A program made the translations under genes and the position numbers. A model generated the notes under the pieces. The model worked only from the letters and a program-made list of their open reading frames with translations. It was not told the origin of the DNA and made no database searches. Below are positions 1-10,393 of a stretch of 64,000 bases of DNA, in pieces (within the stretch, counting starts at the first letter, position 1; every line of letters starts with the position of its first letter). The DNA lies in the NCBI GenBank assembly GCA_022885665.1, contig JAGQDJ010000156.1:186001-250000 (forward strand). The letters run 5' to 3'. Source of the stretch: Triops longicaudatus (lineage: Eukaryota > Arthropoda > Branchiopoda > Notostraca > Triopsidae).

Positions 1-807
1 AAAATTACAATAGGAGCTTGACTACCGAACACGTTTCGTAGTTAAAAAATGACACACAAAAAAAAAAGACTTGAGCATGGTTACATCATGGCTCCCTACG
101 TTTGTGTAACCCAACCTCAAAAGCAAGGATTGCAATGAGATTACGTGGCAGGCACTTACACGGCATCGGTGAGAGGTATTGACAATCACACATCCTTCCT
201 TATCTAATGTGGCTTCAGCACACACTTTAACGCAAGAAAAAAATTAAAGGCAAACTTTTTTTTTCAAAGACCAAGGGCAAGAGAAGCTCTAAAAAAGTCC
301 ATAGTGAGCAACTTTCTGACCAGTTAGCCCGGCTCGTAGGAAGTCTGTCTAGCTTGCGATAGTCCATGATATCCATCGAACGTCTTTTAATCAGTCGTAG
401 GATACCACCGCAACGATAAAAGTCAGAATGTGCTTATCGCCATGCCATACTTTGCTACTGATAGTAAATAAAATCGGTATTCAGTCCTAAAATAAAGGGA
501 CCAACACGCTGGAGTGGAATCATTTTGGGAATAATCGCGTGATCTTGCACGATAACTCTACGATTGGAACTACATAACCTTGCTGGACTTCTTAATTTCT
601 ACACTCGTTCCCGTCCATCTAATTCGAGCTGTGATTGATTAAGTAATGCAACACAGTTACATTTACAAAAATTCTGTAATTTCAGCCATCATTAATCTGA
701 AGAATTCAGTTAAAAAATAAAGTGTTGAATTAGTTATTTAGTTTTCTTTCATGGTTTATTGCTTTCAATGGAATTTATTTAGCGACTAGATTTATTTGCT
801 TCAGATT
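1..807. other. Intergenic, no gene seen
   Basis: AT-rich DNA with only short chance reading frames on both strands. I see no exon-like codon pattern, RNA gene or repeat. It probably holds upstream regulatory DNA for the neuropeptide gene that follows. Confidence 0.5.
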
Positions 808-1077
808 ATGAAAAGGGTGGTTGTCATTTTTTCGGTTTGTCTATTTTTAGCTGTTCAATTCACGTGCCTTCACAATAAATTGTTGTATAATGTTGATCGT
901 GCTCCTAAGCGAAGCATGCTGTCCTTTGCAAGTCACGGATTCTATTCCTTTGAAGGTTACGAGAACATATGTATAAAAAAAGGATTATTTCTTGTGCGTG
1001 AATTCACAAAGCTGTATCGACAATTTATCCAATCCCTACTTCCCTTTTGTAGGCAAGAAAAGTTGAAGTTGTGGTAA
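808..1077 (+). CDS. Short ORF with signal-peptide-like N-terminus (doubtful)
   Basis: An 89-codon frame starts MKRVVVIFSVCLFLAV, a positively charged start followed by a hydrophobic stretch like a signal peptide. The rest resembles no family I know. It ends exactly where the DH44 reading frame starts. A good 3' splice site (pyrimidine run ending in TTTTGTAG at 1043-1052) lies inside it, so this stretch is more likely 5' leader or leader intron of the DH44 gene than a separate gene. Confidence 0.15.
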   Translation: MKRVVVIFSVCLFLAVQFTCLHNKLLYNVDRAPKRSMLSFASHGFYSFEGYENICIKKGLFLVREFTKLYRQFIQSLLPFCRQEKLKLW

Positions 1078-1787
1078 TGCGCTCAGCTCTTGTGACGGTG
1101 GTGTTCGTTTGTGGTTTTTTACTGGGTACAACCCAGAGTCGCTCCACTGCTGTCTTGCCTTACTCTAATGAAGCAGAACACAGTAATCTACAGCAAAGTT
1201 TGTCCAATCAAGCCAGGGAACTTGAGTGGCAAGCAACGGAGCAATATGAGTATGAAAACAGCCCAAGTACCAGCGAAGAGAGGAACCAAGAGCCTGGTGA
1301 AGGCAATACTGATGTTCCGTGGGAAATAATAGTTCAACGCCTGGGAAAGGTAAATATCCTACCAGAAGCCATCACCCTTTTATGTATGCTCACTTATTAT
1401 ATTCTTTTTTTTTTTACGAGAACATTCCTCCGCCTTTCCTCAACATAAAGACTTGGTTGTATTTACTATGTTCTTTGTTTTCTTATGCAGCTACGCGTTC
1501 GGCGGCAGAGTAACGCTGAGCGGGAAGGTGGGCGCACTTTTTCTCGAAGTGGAAGTGTGGGTGGCGGTGGTGATCGTCCCATGCTGTCGATCCTAAATCC
1601 ACTAGATGTGTTGCGACAACGGTTATTGCTCGAAATGGCACGCCGTCGCAGCATCAACCAAATAAATGAGAATAAGCAACTTATGCAAAACGTGGGCAGA
1701 CGTCGGAGGGATGCTTCTATTGAAAAAAGCCGCCCCAAATTTGATACGCCATTAAACAAGCAAGAAAATGGCAGCACATACAGGTGA
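1077..1787 (+). CDS. DH44: CRF-like diuretic hormone (DH44-type) precursor
   Basis: Two coding exons, 1077-1369 and 1491-1787, joined in phase 0 at a GT/AG intron, give about 196 residues. The start was chosen because MRSALVTVVFVCGFLLGT is a good signal peptide. After an acidic spacer there is a basic cleavage site (RVRR), then the hormone. Its core, MLSILNPLDVLRQRLLLEM, is the hallmark of arthropod DH44 peptides, which are related to vertebrate CRF. The hormone ends QNVG followed by RRRR, so glycine would donate a C-terminal amide (Val-NH2). A 25-residue C-terminal remnant follows. Known role: a secreted neurohormone acting on a class B GPCR to drive fluid secretion. Odd: from RVRR to the amide is 63 residues, longer than the usual roughly 40-46, because of a Ser/Gly-rich stretch before the core. 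Confidence 0.9.
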
Positions 1788-3484
1788 ATATCTTGCTCGT
1801 CGTAGTAGTACTCCTTTGTATAGGCCATGTAGTCTATTAAGAGTACGTAGTATCTTAGGTCGGGAATTATTTTGGGTATAAGCATGAGTAGATTTGTTCT
1901 GTTAGTTATCTTTAGAAAGAGCTCATTACAAAAGCGTTAGGACTTACGGCATGTGGGAAAAGTATACGCGTAATCTGAAGTGTTGTGTTGTCTGGTATTG
2001 ATCTGGTGTTGAGGTGGACTGAGTGGGAAAACGATGGTGGGAATAACGTGTATTGATGTTAATAATGGGGGAATGAATGATTCCGAAGGCGTTAGAGAGC
2101 TTATTTTAATTGTAGGTGCTGGGTAATTGATATTGTTTGTTTTTCCAATTATACATGCATATATATAAGAAAAAAAAATGTTTTTGGTAAACACGACCGT
2201 AATTCGAGCACTTCGTCTCAGGAGTGGCCCTGCTATCAATACCGTGCGGAGCTCACCTGGGCTTCAAGTCAATCCATCCGTGCAACCCCCAGTAGAACAG
2301 TAAACGGTAGAAACTTTCCCAGATTGCCTATTACTTTGCACGTTCTAAATCTGACGAAGCATGCGTCATCATGGATATGCCGTTTTTCAGTATATGAAAC
2401 ATTTTTTGGTACCCAAAGGTTAAAATAAGTAATTTCTATTATTTGATTCCAGGACTTTAGCCGCAGAAGTACCGCTCTAGTCAGACGGGAGCAGCTGGAC
2501 ACTGTTAAGCGTTCTTCCCTTCTAGTTAACCAACAAAAAATCTTTGTCTCCCGCGCCCCATATACAAAGAAACAGTGTAAACTCGTGTTCCACGAAGCGA
2601 ATGCATCCCTTGTCGTTACAGTCGTACAAACTATGTAATCAAATTGGTACCTTGATAGCCATATCACGCTCCTTGTGTCATCCTGAAAGCTCCCCAGTCT
2701 TGAAAAATGGCATTAGTCAAATTCCATTATTATTTTTGATTCCACTCCCCTCAAAACTCCCCTCTTACGTTGTTGTAACAGTATTGAAAAGGCCCGCATG
2801 AAAAAAACGCTAGACCTGTTGCGATGATTCTGTATTACGTTTCTATATTGGAATGAGAAATACCGCAATTGCATGTATACCAGTGTAAATATGTTCAGCC
2901 CTTGTGCTGCCGAATCTCAATGATCGTACTCATTAATTAATAATCCCTTTTTTTGTGGGCCCGTGCGCACAGCATTATCGCTTCTCTTTTTCCAAAATAC
3001 ATAGCAACTTTAGATTCGGGCGACGCAGTTCTTTCTGTCTACGGTGAACAGCGACGAGGAAAAACGTAAAGTTCCGGCAGTAAAAGTTCACCAAGTGTGG
3101 CTTTACAATCGCGCAACTTTTTAAGACTCGACGTCGCCAACTTCGCTCGGATTTGACAACTCGGCCGAACTTCCTCACGGGAAAAGTATTATATTACGTT
3201 AAGAGAAGCTTTATTGGATCGACGTAGTTTGTTGAAATGTCGTCGTCAACCCATTCTCATTTCTCATCCAATCTCTTAAAAGTCACTTACACGCTTTTTA
3301 AAAAAAAAAAAACTTAAAAAATTACTCGAAGCAACTTGCGACCCCTAGTAAGGATACTTCGAACACTCAAATATCAAAACACGAAGGCCGGGCAACTGCT
3401 GTTTTGTAAATAACCCGGCAATCGACTGCCGTGTGATCGTTTCTCAAGTGTATCTCTGCTGCAATTAGCGGCTAAAGGTCTGCT
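1788..3484. other. Intergenic, no gene seen
   Basis: Separates DH44 from Ku80. Several open frames occur on the minus strand (2269-2667, 2975-3178), but none resembles a known protein and none has convincing splice partners. Probably UTR and promoter DNA of the flanking genes. Confidence 0.5.
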
Positions 3485-6072
3485 ATGCCTCGGCAAGCAA
3501 ATAAGGTAACGTGTAAGGATAGGCAGGCTAATGAGCTTCTCATTAGCCCAACTTGTTGTTCAGCATTATTAATCGCTAAGGGGTGACTTTTGTTTTGAAC
3601 AATACAGATTAAATTACAAGACGTGTATGTCCCGTAAATGGTTATTCTCTTCGTACCTTGGCGTTATTAACTATTAAAATCCAAATTACCGCTTTCATTT
3701 TCCATTTTACCGGCAATTTCTTTTAGGAGTGTCTCCTCCTATTAGTGGATATTGGACAAGCGACTACAACAAGGATCACTTCGGAAGATGGACAAACGGG
3801 AGATGAAAAGGAAACCTTTTTCTCGAAGACAGTCACTTGTCTTAGCATGATTTTGCAAAGAAAAGTGCATTAGAACTAACGTCAGTTATTTGAATGGTAT
3901 TACTAAACGACAATGAATATTTTCAGATATTTTCCAACAGCGAAGACGACGTCATTTTGATTCTTATTGGGAGTAATGAGACAAGTAACCCGTTGTCAGA
4001 AGGTGACGATTATATGCACATTAGTCTTGCTACGACGTTCAAGCCCGCTGACTTCAAGCTCATGCGCTATGTAACTAAGGAATTACAGCCTACGACGTGC
4101 TCTGGAGATTGGGTAGATGCTCTAATTGTAGCACTAGATTGCCTAAGAAGCCAGAAGCAGTACGCATTGAATTTCGAGTCATATCATGACGTTTTTCATT
4201 TCCTGTACCGTTTGTCAGGGCTATCGATGTCGATTATTCGCGGACCCAACTATGCTTGTTCACCAACCTTGAAAGCGAGATTAGTGCCGACTCGGAGAGC
4301 GTCAATGCGATGATTGGTGGTATTCAAGAATACGGGGTCGAAATGAACATCATGTACTAGAAAAAAAAAATATACCTACATTTAATGTCCTACTTGTTTT
4401 AGAGGCCCTGTGTTAAATTCCGAAAGTGCTAAATCCGAAATTCGCGAGCAAGGCGAGAAAATTGCATCTCAAATCTTGGAAAGCGTAAGTGTACTCAAAA
4501 CCATGTTACCTTATTAACCTGCTTTTATACTGCAGACTGAAGGAACGTCGTATAGTTTCGCAGAGGCTGTTGCACAATTAATGTACATCAAAACTCGCTC
4601 TACGCGTCCTACGCCATGGAATACTGTGCTAGATATTGGCCAGTCCATTAAGATTCCAATTGCTGCTTATATAAAAGTTAGCGTTCCCGTAGAGAGTACA
4701 TTTATTACCAAAGTATTTTTTAGCTGGCACCTGCCAAGCGGCCTACCTGGAGAGAAGAAGTAGCTGTAGCAGCGAGATCGCTACAAAATTCGGAAGAGAC
4801 AAGCGCTGGACGTGTGGAGAGGGAACGCACGTATCATCGTCAAGATGAAATGCAGACAATAGTTGAAGATGCTGATAAAATACGTGGCTATAAATACGGA
4901 TCGAAGATTATCCCTTTTTCGAGTAAGTGTTTCTATCTTTAAATTGGACTTAGAAACAATGCTTACTGATTATATTTTTTTCTTTTTCTGTTTAGAGGAA
5001 GATGAAGAAAATATGCGCTATCAGTCAGGACCAAGGTGCTTTTCGGCTTTAAAGTTTACTCCGTCGTTTAGCATTCAAAGACATTTATACTCTGGAAGAA
5101 ATGTCTACTACGTATTTCCTCGCAAAGGCGATGTGGTAAGCAAAATGAACTGCCATCAGCTATTTACGTTATCAGAATTTACGGCCATAATTTTCAGCCG
5201 GCTCAGCTGGCTTTATCGTCCCTCATTAACGCCATGAAAGAAGAGGATTTGGTCCTTCTAGTTAGGCGGGTCTACAACAATGGAAACAAACCTAAAATCG
5301 GATTCTTGAGTCCGAGGATAAAAGACAACTTTGAAGTAACGAAAGATAAGCCCGTACACTGTAATGGTCTCGGCTAATTGCGTTGGTCTTTACAGTGCCT
5401 TGTCTACATTGAGCTGCCTTTCGCCGACGATGTACGGTTATACTCATTCCCCTCTTTACAGTCTGTTGGAAACAGTCCAGAGCAGCTGGATGCCATTGGT
5501 GCCTTAATCGATTCTATGGACCTCACAACAGCAGACGAGTGATTGGGCTTATTCGTAAAAATCCATTCTGATTTCCTTTTTCGTTCTAGAGATGAGGATG
5601 GACAGCCTTGTGAAGCATTTATACCCAAACGGCAAGTTAATCCCTACTTTCAGCACGTTTATCATGTGCTGACTCAACGAGCACTGGATCCGCGCGTTAT
5701 TTTAAAAGAACCTTCTGAAACCGTCATGAAGGCTCTGACTCTGCCGCAAGCTTTGCTTCAACGGGCTGGCCCAGCTCTCGCTTCCGTAAAATCGAACTTC
5801 CCTTTAGAGCTGGGGTCGCATTTCAAATCGAAGCTTACGGATATTGTCCAAATGTAAGATTTTTTTTTGAGTGCCTGTACGATTTTTATTCTTGCCGTTA
5901 TATGCAGGGAAACTGTAGCAGCGCCTAGTGAGGAAGAACCGTCCGAAAAACGAGCCCGAGTAGATATTGGCGAACTGTTGAAGGGTCAGGTTCAACATAT
6001 AGGAACAGCAACTCCTATTGAGGACTTCCAGGCTTTGCTTAAACACGGTGCTGATATCAAAACTGGTAAGCT

Positions 6073-6109
<37 letters not shown>

Positions 6110-6628
6110 ATTGGAATTGTAACTTACCATTTAGAACTATTGCAGTTGTGATCGAAATGGGCCGCATTGCTTTTCAGCTTATCGAGGATTCACTGGGCAA
6201 CAATGAAGTTCTCTTGAGAAAAAGTATGAATTGTTTAGAAATCCTGAAGCAATATTGCGTGAGCTTGAATGACGACGGAGTAGCGAAATCCGTTATAAGC
6301 GAGTTTAATCATACCATGTTCCAGCTTCGGGAACTTCTATTGCAGCATTCTGCATATTTGGGATTCTGGAAACGGATGTCTGAAAGTAATAGTAGATCTT
6401 TAATATAAGGAAAAATGCCAAGCGTTTGTTCAGGTGATTTGAAGCCTATTTCGTCGGACGAGCATCATGCGAGTGAAGTAGACCCACAAACAGCAAAAAC
6501 GTTTTATGATTCACCCGACGAATCTAGTGCGGCAGATAAAACTGCTGACGTCGAGGAATTGGTAAACGACTTTTGTTTTAAATAACAGAGCTAATATATT
6601 GCTATTCTAGTATGAAGAGCTTGACTGA
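3485..6628 (+). CDS. XRCC5: Ku80 (Ku86), DNA end-binding subunit of the Ku heterodimer
   Basis: Fifteen exons: 3485-3505, 3727-3864, 3927-4159, 4219-4353, 4403-4484, 4536-4676, 4724-4922, 4996-5135, 5198-5335, 5396-5538, 5590-5853, 5908-6065, 6146-6385, 6434-6561, 6611-6628. They sum to 2178 nt (725 aa), close to human Ku80 (732 aa). In order: a von Willebrand A-like domain (LLLLVDIG; the NPLSEGDDY loop; DALIVALD), the Ku core/bridge region (GYKYGSKIIPFS; CFSALKF; LALSSLINAMKEEDLVLLVR; ECLVYIELPF; ALIDSMDL), and the helical C-terminal domain. The last residues, DVEELYEELD, align with the vertebrate C-terminal DNA-PKcs-contact motif. Role: with Ku70, forms a ring on broken DNA ends in non-homologous end joining. 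The first exon codes only seven residues. The intron after 6065 contains a long poly(A) run. Confidence 0.95.
6074..6109 (+). repeat. Poly(A) run in a Ku80 intron
   Basis: About 36 consecutive A residues lie just inside the 5' end of a short intron. They read as poly-lysine in one frame, but the sequence is intronic. Confidence 0.9.
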
Positions 6629-7065
6629 GCTGCTGCATTGCGATCGCGTGTTAACACATGTTTGAAGTTTTCCGTCGATTCTTTTGTGTCGTATATTCCA
6701 TTATCTGTGATTTTTCTCCTTTTTTATATGTTTCTGGAATGTCACGATAATAGAAATAAAAAAGTTATTGTCATTTTTTTGTGCGCTTTCTCCAGAAAAT
6801 AGCATTTATCCGGCGGATTTTGATGCATGATTTTTCTTTTGGAGCGTGATAGAAAATATACAGGTATATTATAGAAATACGTTTTTCGGTGCAACTTTCT
6901 CGGTTACGCCAGCATTTTTACACTTTGAAGGACTGGCATCCTTAAGAGTTAGTCTTTAAGATTGGCTGCCCGAAGGCGGCCCGTTATATGAGCACTTCAC
7001 GTGAAGTGTTACCTCGCTAGTCCAGTTTTGTCTGTGGTAACTAGTGGGACGATGCTGCTGAGGCT

Positions 7066-10000
7066 ATGGCGCTTTTAGTACGTTTTCCTTTTATTGTGTG
7101 TACCGTGTTTGGTGTTACGACGCTACAATTCGCGCTTTCAAAGCATATTCAAGTATTTTCTCTCTCCAATTCCTCTCAATCTTTTTGTCTTTCCTTTTTA
7201 TAACAAGTGTAATACAGTGAGGATGTTCTAAAGGGTGAAAATAAAGATGAACTCGCTGCCTTGCACTTCTTGGATCAGTACAACAACGAAGCATCTCAAA
7301 TGTGCAAAACCTTGATGCAAGCTCAATGGAATTTCAACACTAACGTGTCGATGGAATCAAAGAAGATCATGGTAAGGAATCATACATTCCTGTTTTTCCT
7401 TTTCCATCGCTTTGACAACTTGAATCTTTAACCGGGACGTAAACGAATACCTTGCTGTCTAAATAGCCGGAAGCTTTTCGTGCTAGATGCTTTAGAATTG
7501 AGATGCTGTTTCCTTGTACGCGTCTCGTAGGACGAAAAGTTTACCTATAATTCAAACCCTTAAAGATAACCGTAGAAAGAACCCTCCGAGTAATGCCAGA
7601 GGAAACGACTGGACTGATGTATGTGTATTACATGTAATGTTGCTCCCGCGACTCCCGAGGGCAAAAGTGAGACAACAGATGTGTTCCCTTTATAACGGGA
7701 GTTGGTTAACGAGTTTGGTCTTGCGTGTCTTTGAAGTGGTAGGTGATATTTAAAGACAACCAAAAATTTGTTCTTCCATTTCCGAGAAAGAAAAATAAAC
7801 CAAAGAACATGTATTGCAATACGTTACCGTGTTTTCATTAAATTCGTGATGATTACGTTTCGTGTTATTCGTATTCGTTGCAGCTTGACCGTCAATTGGA
7901 TTTTGCACGCTTTCAAAAAGAAGCTTGGCTAATGGCAACATCATTCGCGTGGCAAAATTTTAGCCGTCGTGATATTCGTCGGCAATTCCATTCTTTGTCG
8001 TTGCTAGGAAGAGCTGCGCTTTCGAACGACAGTCTCCGAGAAGTATGGGAAAGTTGTGTTATGCTAGATTTGTTCCAATAACATTGAAATTTTCAATGCT
8101 TAGATCCAAACTTTGCTAGCTGATATGCGCGACACGTATGGCAATACTCGATTATGCCCTTATAAAAGTCAAAGTCCCTGCGATCTTGCTTTGGAACCAG
8201 GTTTGTGTTGAACGAAAATCCGGATAAGTAACGCGTGTGAAAAGCGTCGTTTCCGTTTCAGAGATTTCTCGCTTAATGGCCGAATCACAAAAACCCTCCG
8301 AGTTACTATACTTGTGGAAAAATTGGCATGAGAAAGCCGGTAGACCTCTGAAATCGAAGTTCGAAAGATATGTTCAACTGTCCAACGAAGCAGCGCGTCT
8401 TAACGGTACGCGTAGTGTGAAAAAGAAACCAGCGGATGTTTATAATCCAAAACATTTACAGGGTTCGAAGACCAAGGTGCGTATTGGAGGTCAAGTTATG
8501 ATTTAAAGGACTTTGAAGATCAGCTCGAATCGTTGTGGCAAACAATTAAGCCGTTGTATCAACAACTACATGCCTACGTCCGTAGACAACTTCGAGAACG
8601 TTACGGAACTATCACTGTACCCCGCAATGGTCCCATTCCTGCCCATTTACTAGGTAACCTACAGACAAAAGAGTTCCGTAACAAGAAATATTTTTAAAAT
8701 ATTTTGTCAAGGTAATATGTGGGGACAAACGTGGTCTAGTTTGTATAGCTGGACTTTGCCATTCCCAAAGAACCAGAATGTGAACATAACCGAAGAAATG
8801 TTGCTCCGAAGTTTCACTCCAGAAAAGTAGCATATATTGATTCTCTTATCTGCATACTTTATCCGTATTATGTAGGATGTTCCGGAAGGCAGATGAATTT
8901 TACGCTTCCTTGGGTTTCAAACCTGTCCATGCGGCTTTTTGGGAAAAGTCAATTCTTAAGAAGCCAACGGTCCATGAAGCAGTTTGCCAACCTTCTGCTT
9001 GGGATTTTTGCGACGGGGAAGATTTCCGGTATTGAACATAAACTTTTTACTTGGTAGAGTGCACATGTTACAACTTTGATTGTATCTACAGGATCAAGCA
9101 ATGTACCGAAGTTTCTGAACATGACTTGCTGTCTACCTACCACGAAATGGCCCATATTCGGTATTACATAGAATACGCCCATTTACCATTTACCTTCCGT
9201 GAAGGTGCCAACCCTGGTAATTTCAAATCGTGTCAAATCACACCTAGCTTTAACATTTGATTGTACTTTTGTGAAAGCGTTCCACGAAGCGCTCGGAGAT
9301 GCAATGACCTTATCGATCTATAGTCCATCTTTCCTGAAAAGACTACAACTTCCTAGTCGGGACAATCCAGGTCAGTTGAGATGATTTGTCCGACGTATTT
9401 CCTGACTGCCTTCATTTTCATTACTATAGAGATTCAGATCAACCAGCTTTATGCGATGGCACTTGAAAAGCTCGCTTTCGCCCCTTTTGGTTACCTCGTT
9501 GACAAAGTATGTTCGATTTGCTCAAGTGTAATATAACTGTACTGCTATTCTAGTGGCGTTGGCAAGTATTTAGAGGAGAAATACCTCCTACGGATTATAA
9601 TGCGGCGTGGTGGCAAATGAGGCAATATTACCAAGGCGTCGCTCCACCCTTACCTCGCAGTGAAGCGGATTTTGACGCAGGAGCGAAATACAATGTCGCA
9701 GCAAATTCACCGTACATTCGATTTTTCGTCAGCTTTATTCTCCAGTTTCAAATCCACCAAGCTTTGTGTGAAGCCGCGGGGCATTATGGGCCTCTCCACC
9801 TCTGTGATCTGTATGGATCTAAAGAAGCCGGGGAAAGGCTGTCGTAAGTGCATATCTTTCAACGAATGAGGTTGACAGTATTTCTTCGAAACCTTTTTTA
9901 TTTGTTTGTTTTTCAATTATGCAGAAGTGTCCTAAAACTTGGGTCTTCCGTACCTGCGTCCGAAGTAATTCGCTTGCTGACCAACGGAAAAACAAACCGT

Positions 10001-10270
10001 ATGGACAGTAGTGTCATCCTTGACTACTTCGAACCATTGGCTAAATGGCTCGAGGAGACAAATAAGGACGAAGTCGTTGGATGGGGTAATTTACTCTTAA
10101 ACGATTACAGAAGTCGTAGCTACTGTTATCGTATGTATAATTACGTAGATATGGATGCACAATACGCAAGTCGGAGCAGTGGAATTCAACTTCACACTTC
10201 CGTTTCGATAATTATGACAACTGTGATGATTGGGTGCCCTTTACAGACAATGGCGAGGCTTTATCCTTAG
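7066..10270 (+). CDS. Angiotensin-converting-enzyme-like M2 metallopeptidase with altered active site
   Basis: Exons: 7066-7152, 7222-7371, 7884-8042, 8104-8200, 8262-8405, 8462-8653, 8712-8826, 8876-9028, 9092-9216, 9278-9370, 9430-9506, 9554-9843, 9925 to the end. This gives a single-domain enzyme of just over 614 residues, like fly Ance. The start MALLVRFPFIVCTVFGVTTL is a signal peptide; the exon 1/2 junction is the least certain. The zinc site is intact: HEMAH at 9141-9155 and the third ligand in FHEALGD. Family landmarks include GPIPAHLLGNMWGQTW, GANPAFHEALGD and RFFVSFILQFQ. In human testis ACE numbering, His353 is Gln (8988-8990), His513 is Asn (9692-9694) and Tyr523 is Phe (9722-9724); Lys511, Tyr520 and Arg522 remain. 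Activity is therefore probably changed or lost. The C-terminal end is unclear: either read-through to 10270 or splicing of 10086-10142. Role: secreted peptide processing, or a non-catalytic relative. Confidence 0.92.
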
Positions 10271-10356
10271 TAAAAGCCACAAGATGCTGAGGTCATACTG
10301 AAAAATGTATAGTCTAATTTTTAGGATATTATGATATTTATTTGATACTTCGAAAT

Positions 10357-10379
10357 AAAATACAAGACCACATTATATA
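10357..10379. terminator. Overlapping poly(A) signals of convergent ACE-like and BLTP2 genes
   Basis: AATAAA on the plus strand (10374-10379) would serve the ACE-like gene. AATAAA on the minus strand (TTTATT at 10357-10362) would serve BLTP2. The stop codons are only about 120 bp apart, so the 3' UTRs should overlap in opposite directions. Confidence 0.55.
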
Positions 10380-10393
10380 CGCGATCGGTGAAT

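Noticed and set aside
2269..2667. 132-codon minus-strand frame
   Set aside because: No family resemblance and no exon chain; base composition is like the non-coding surroundings.
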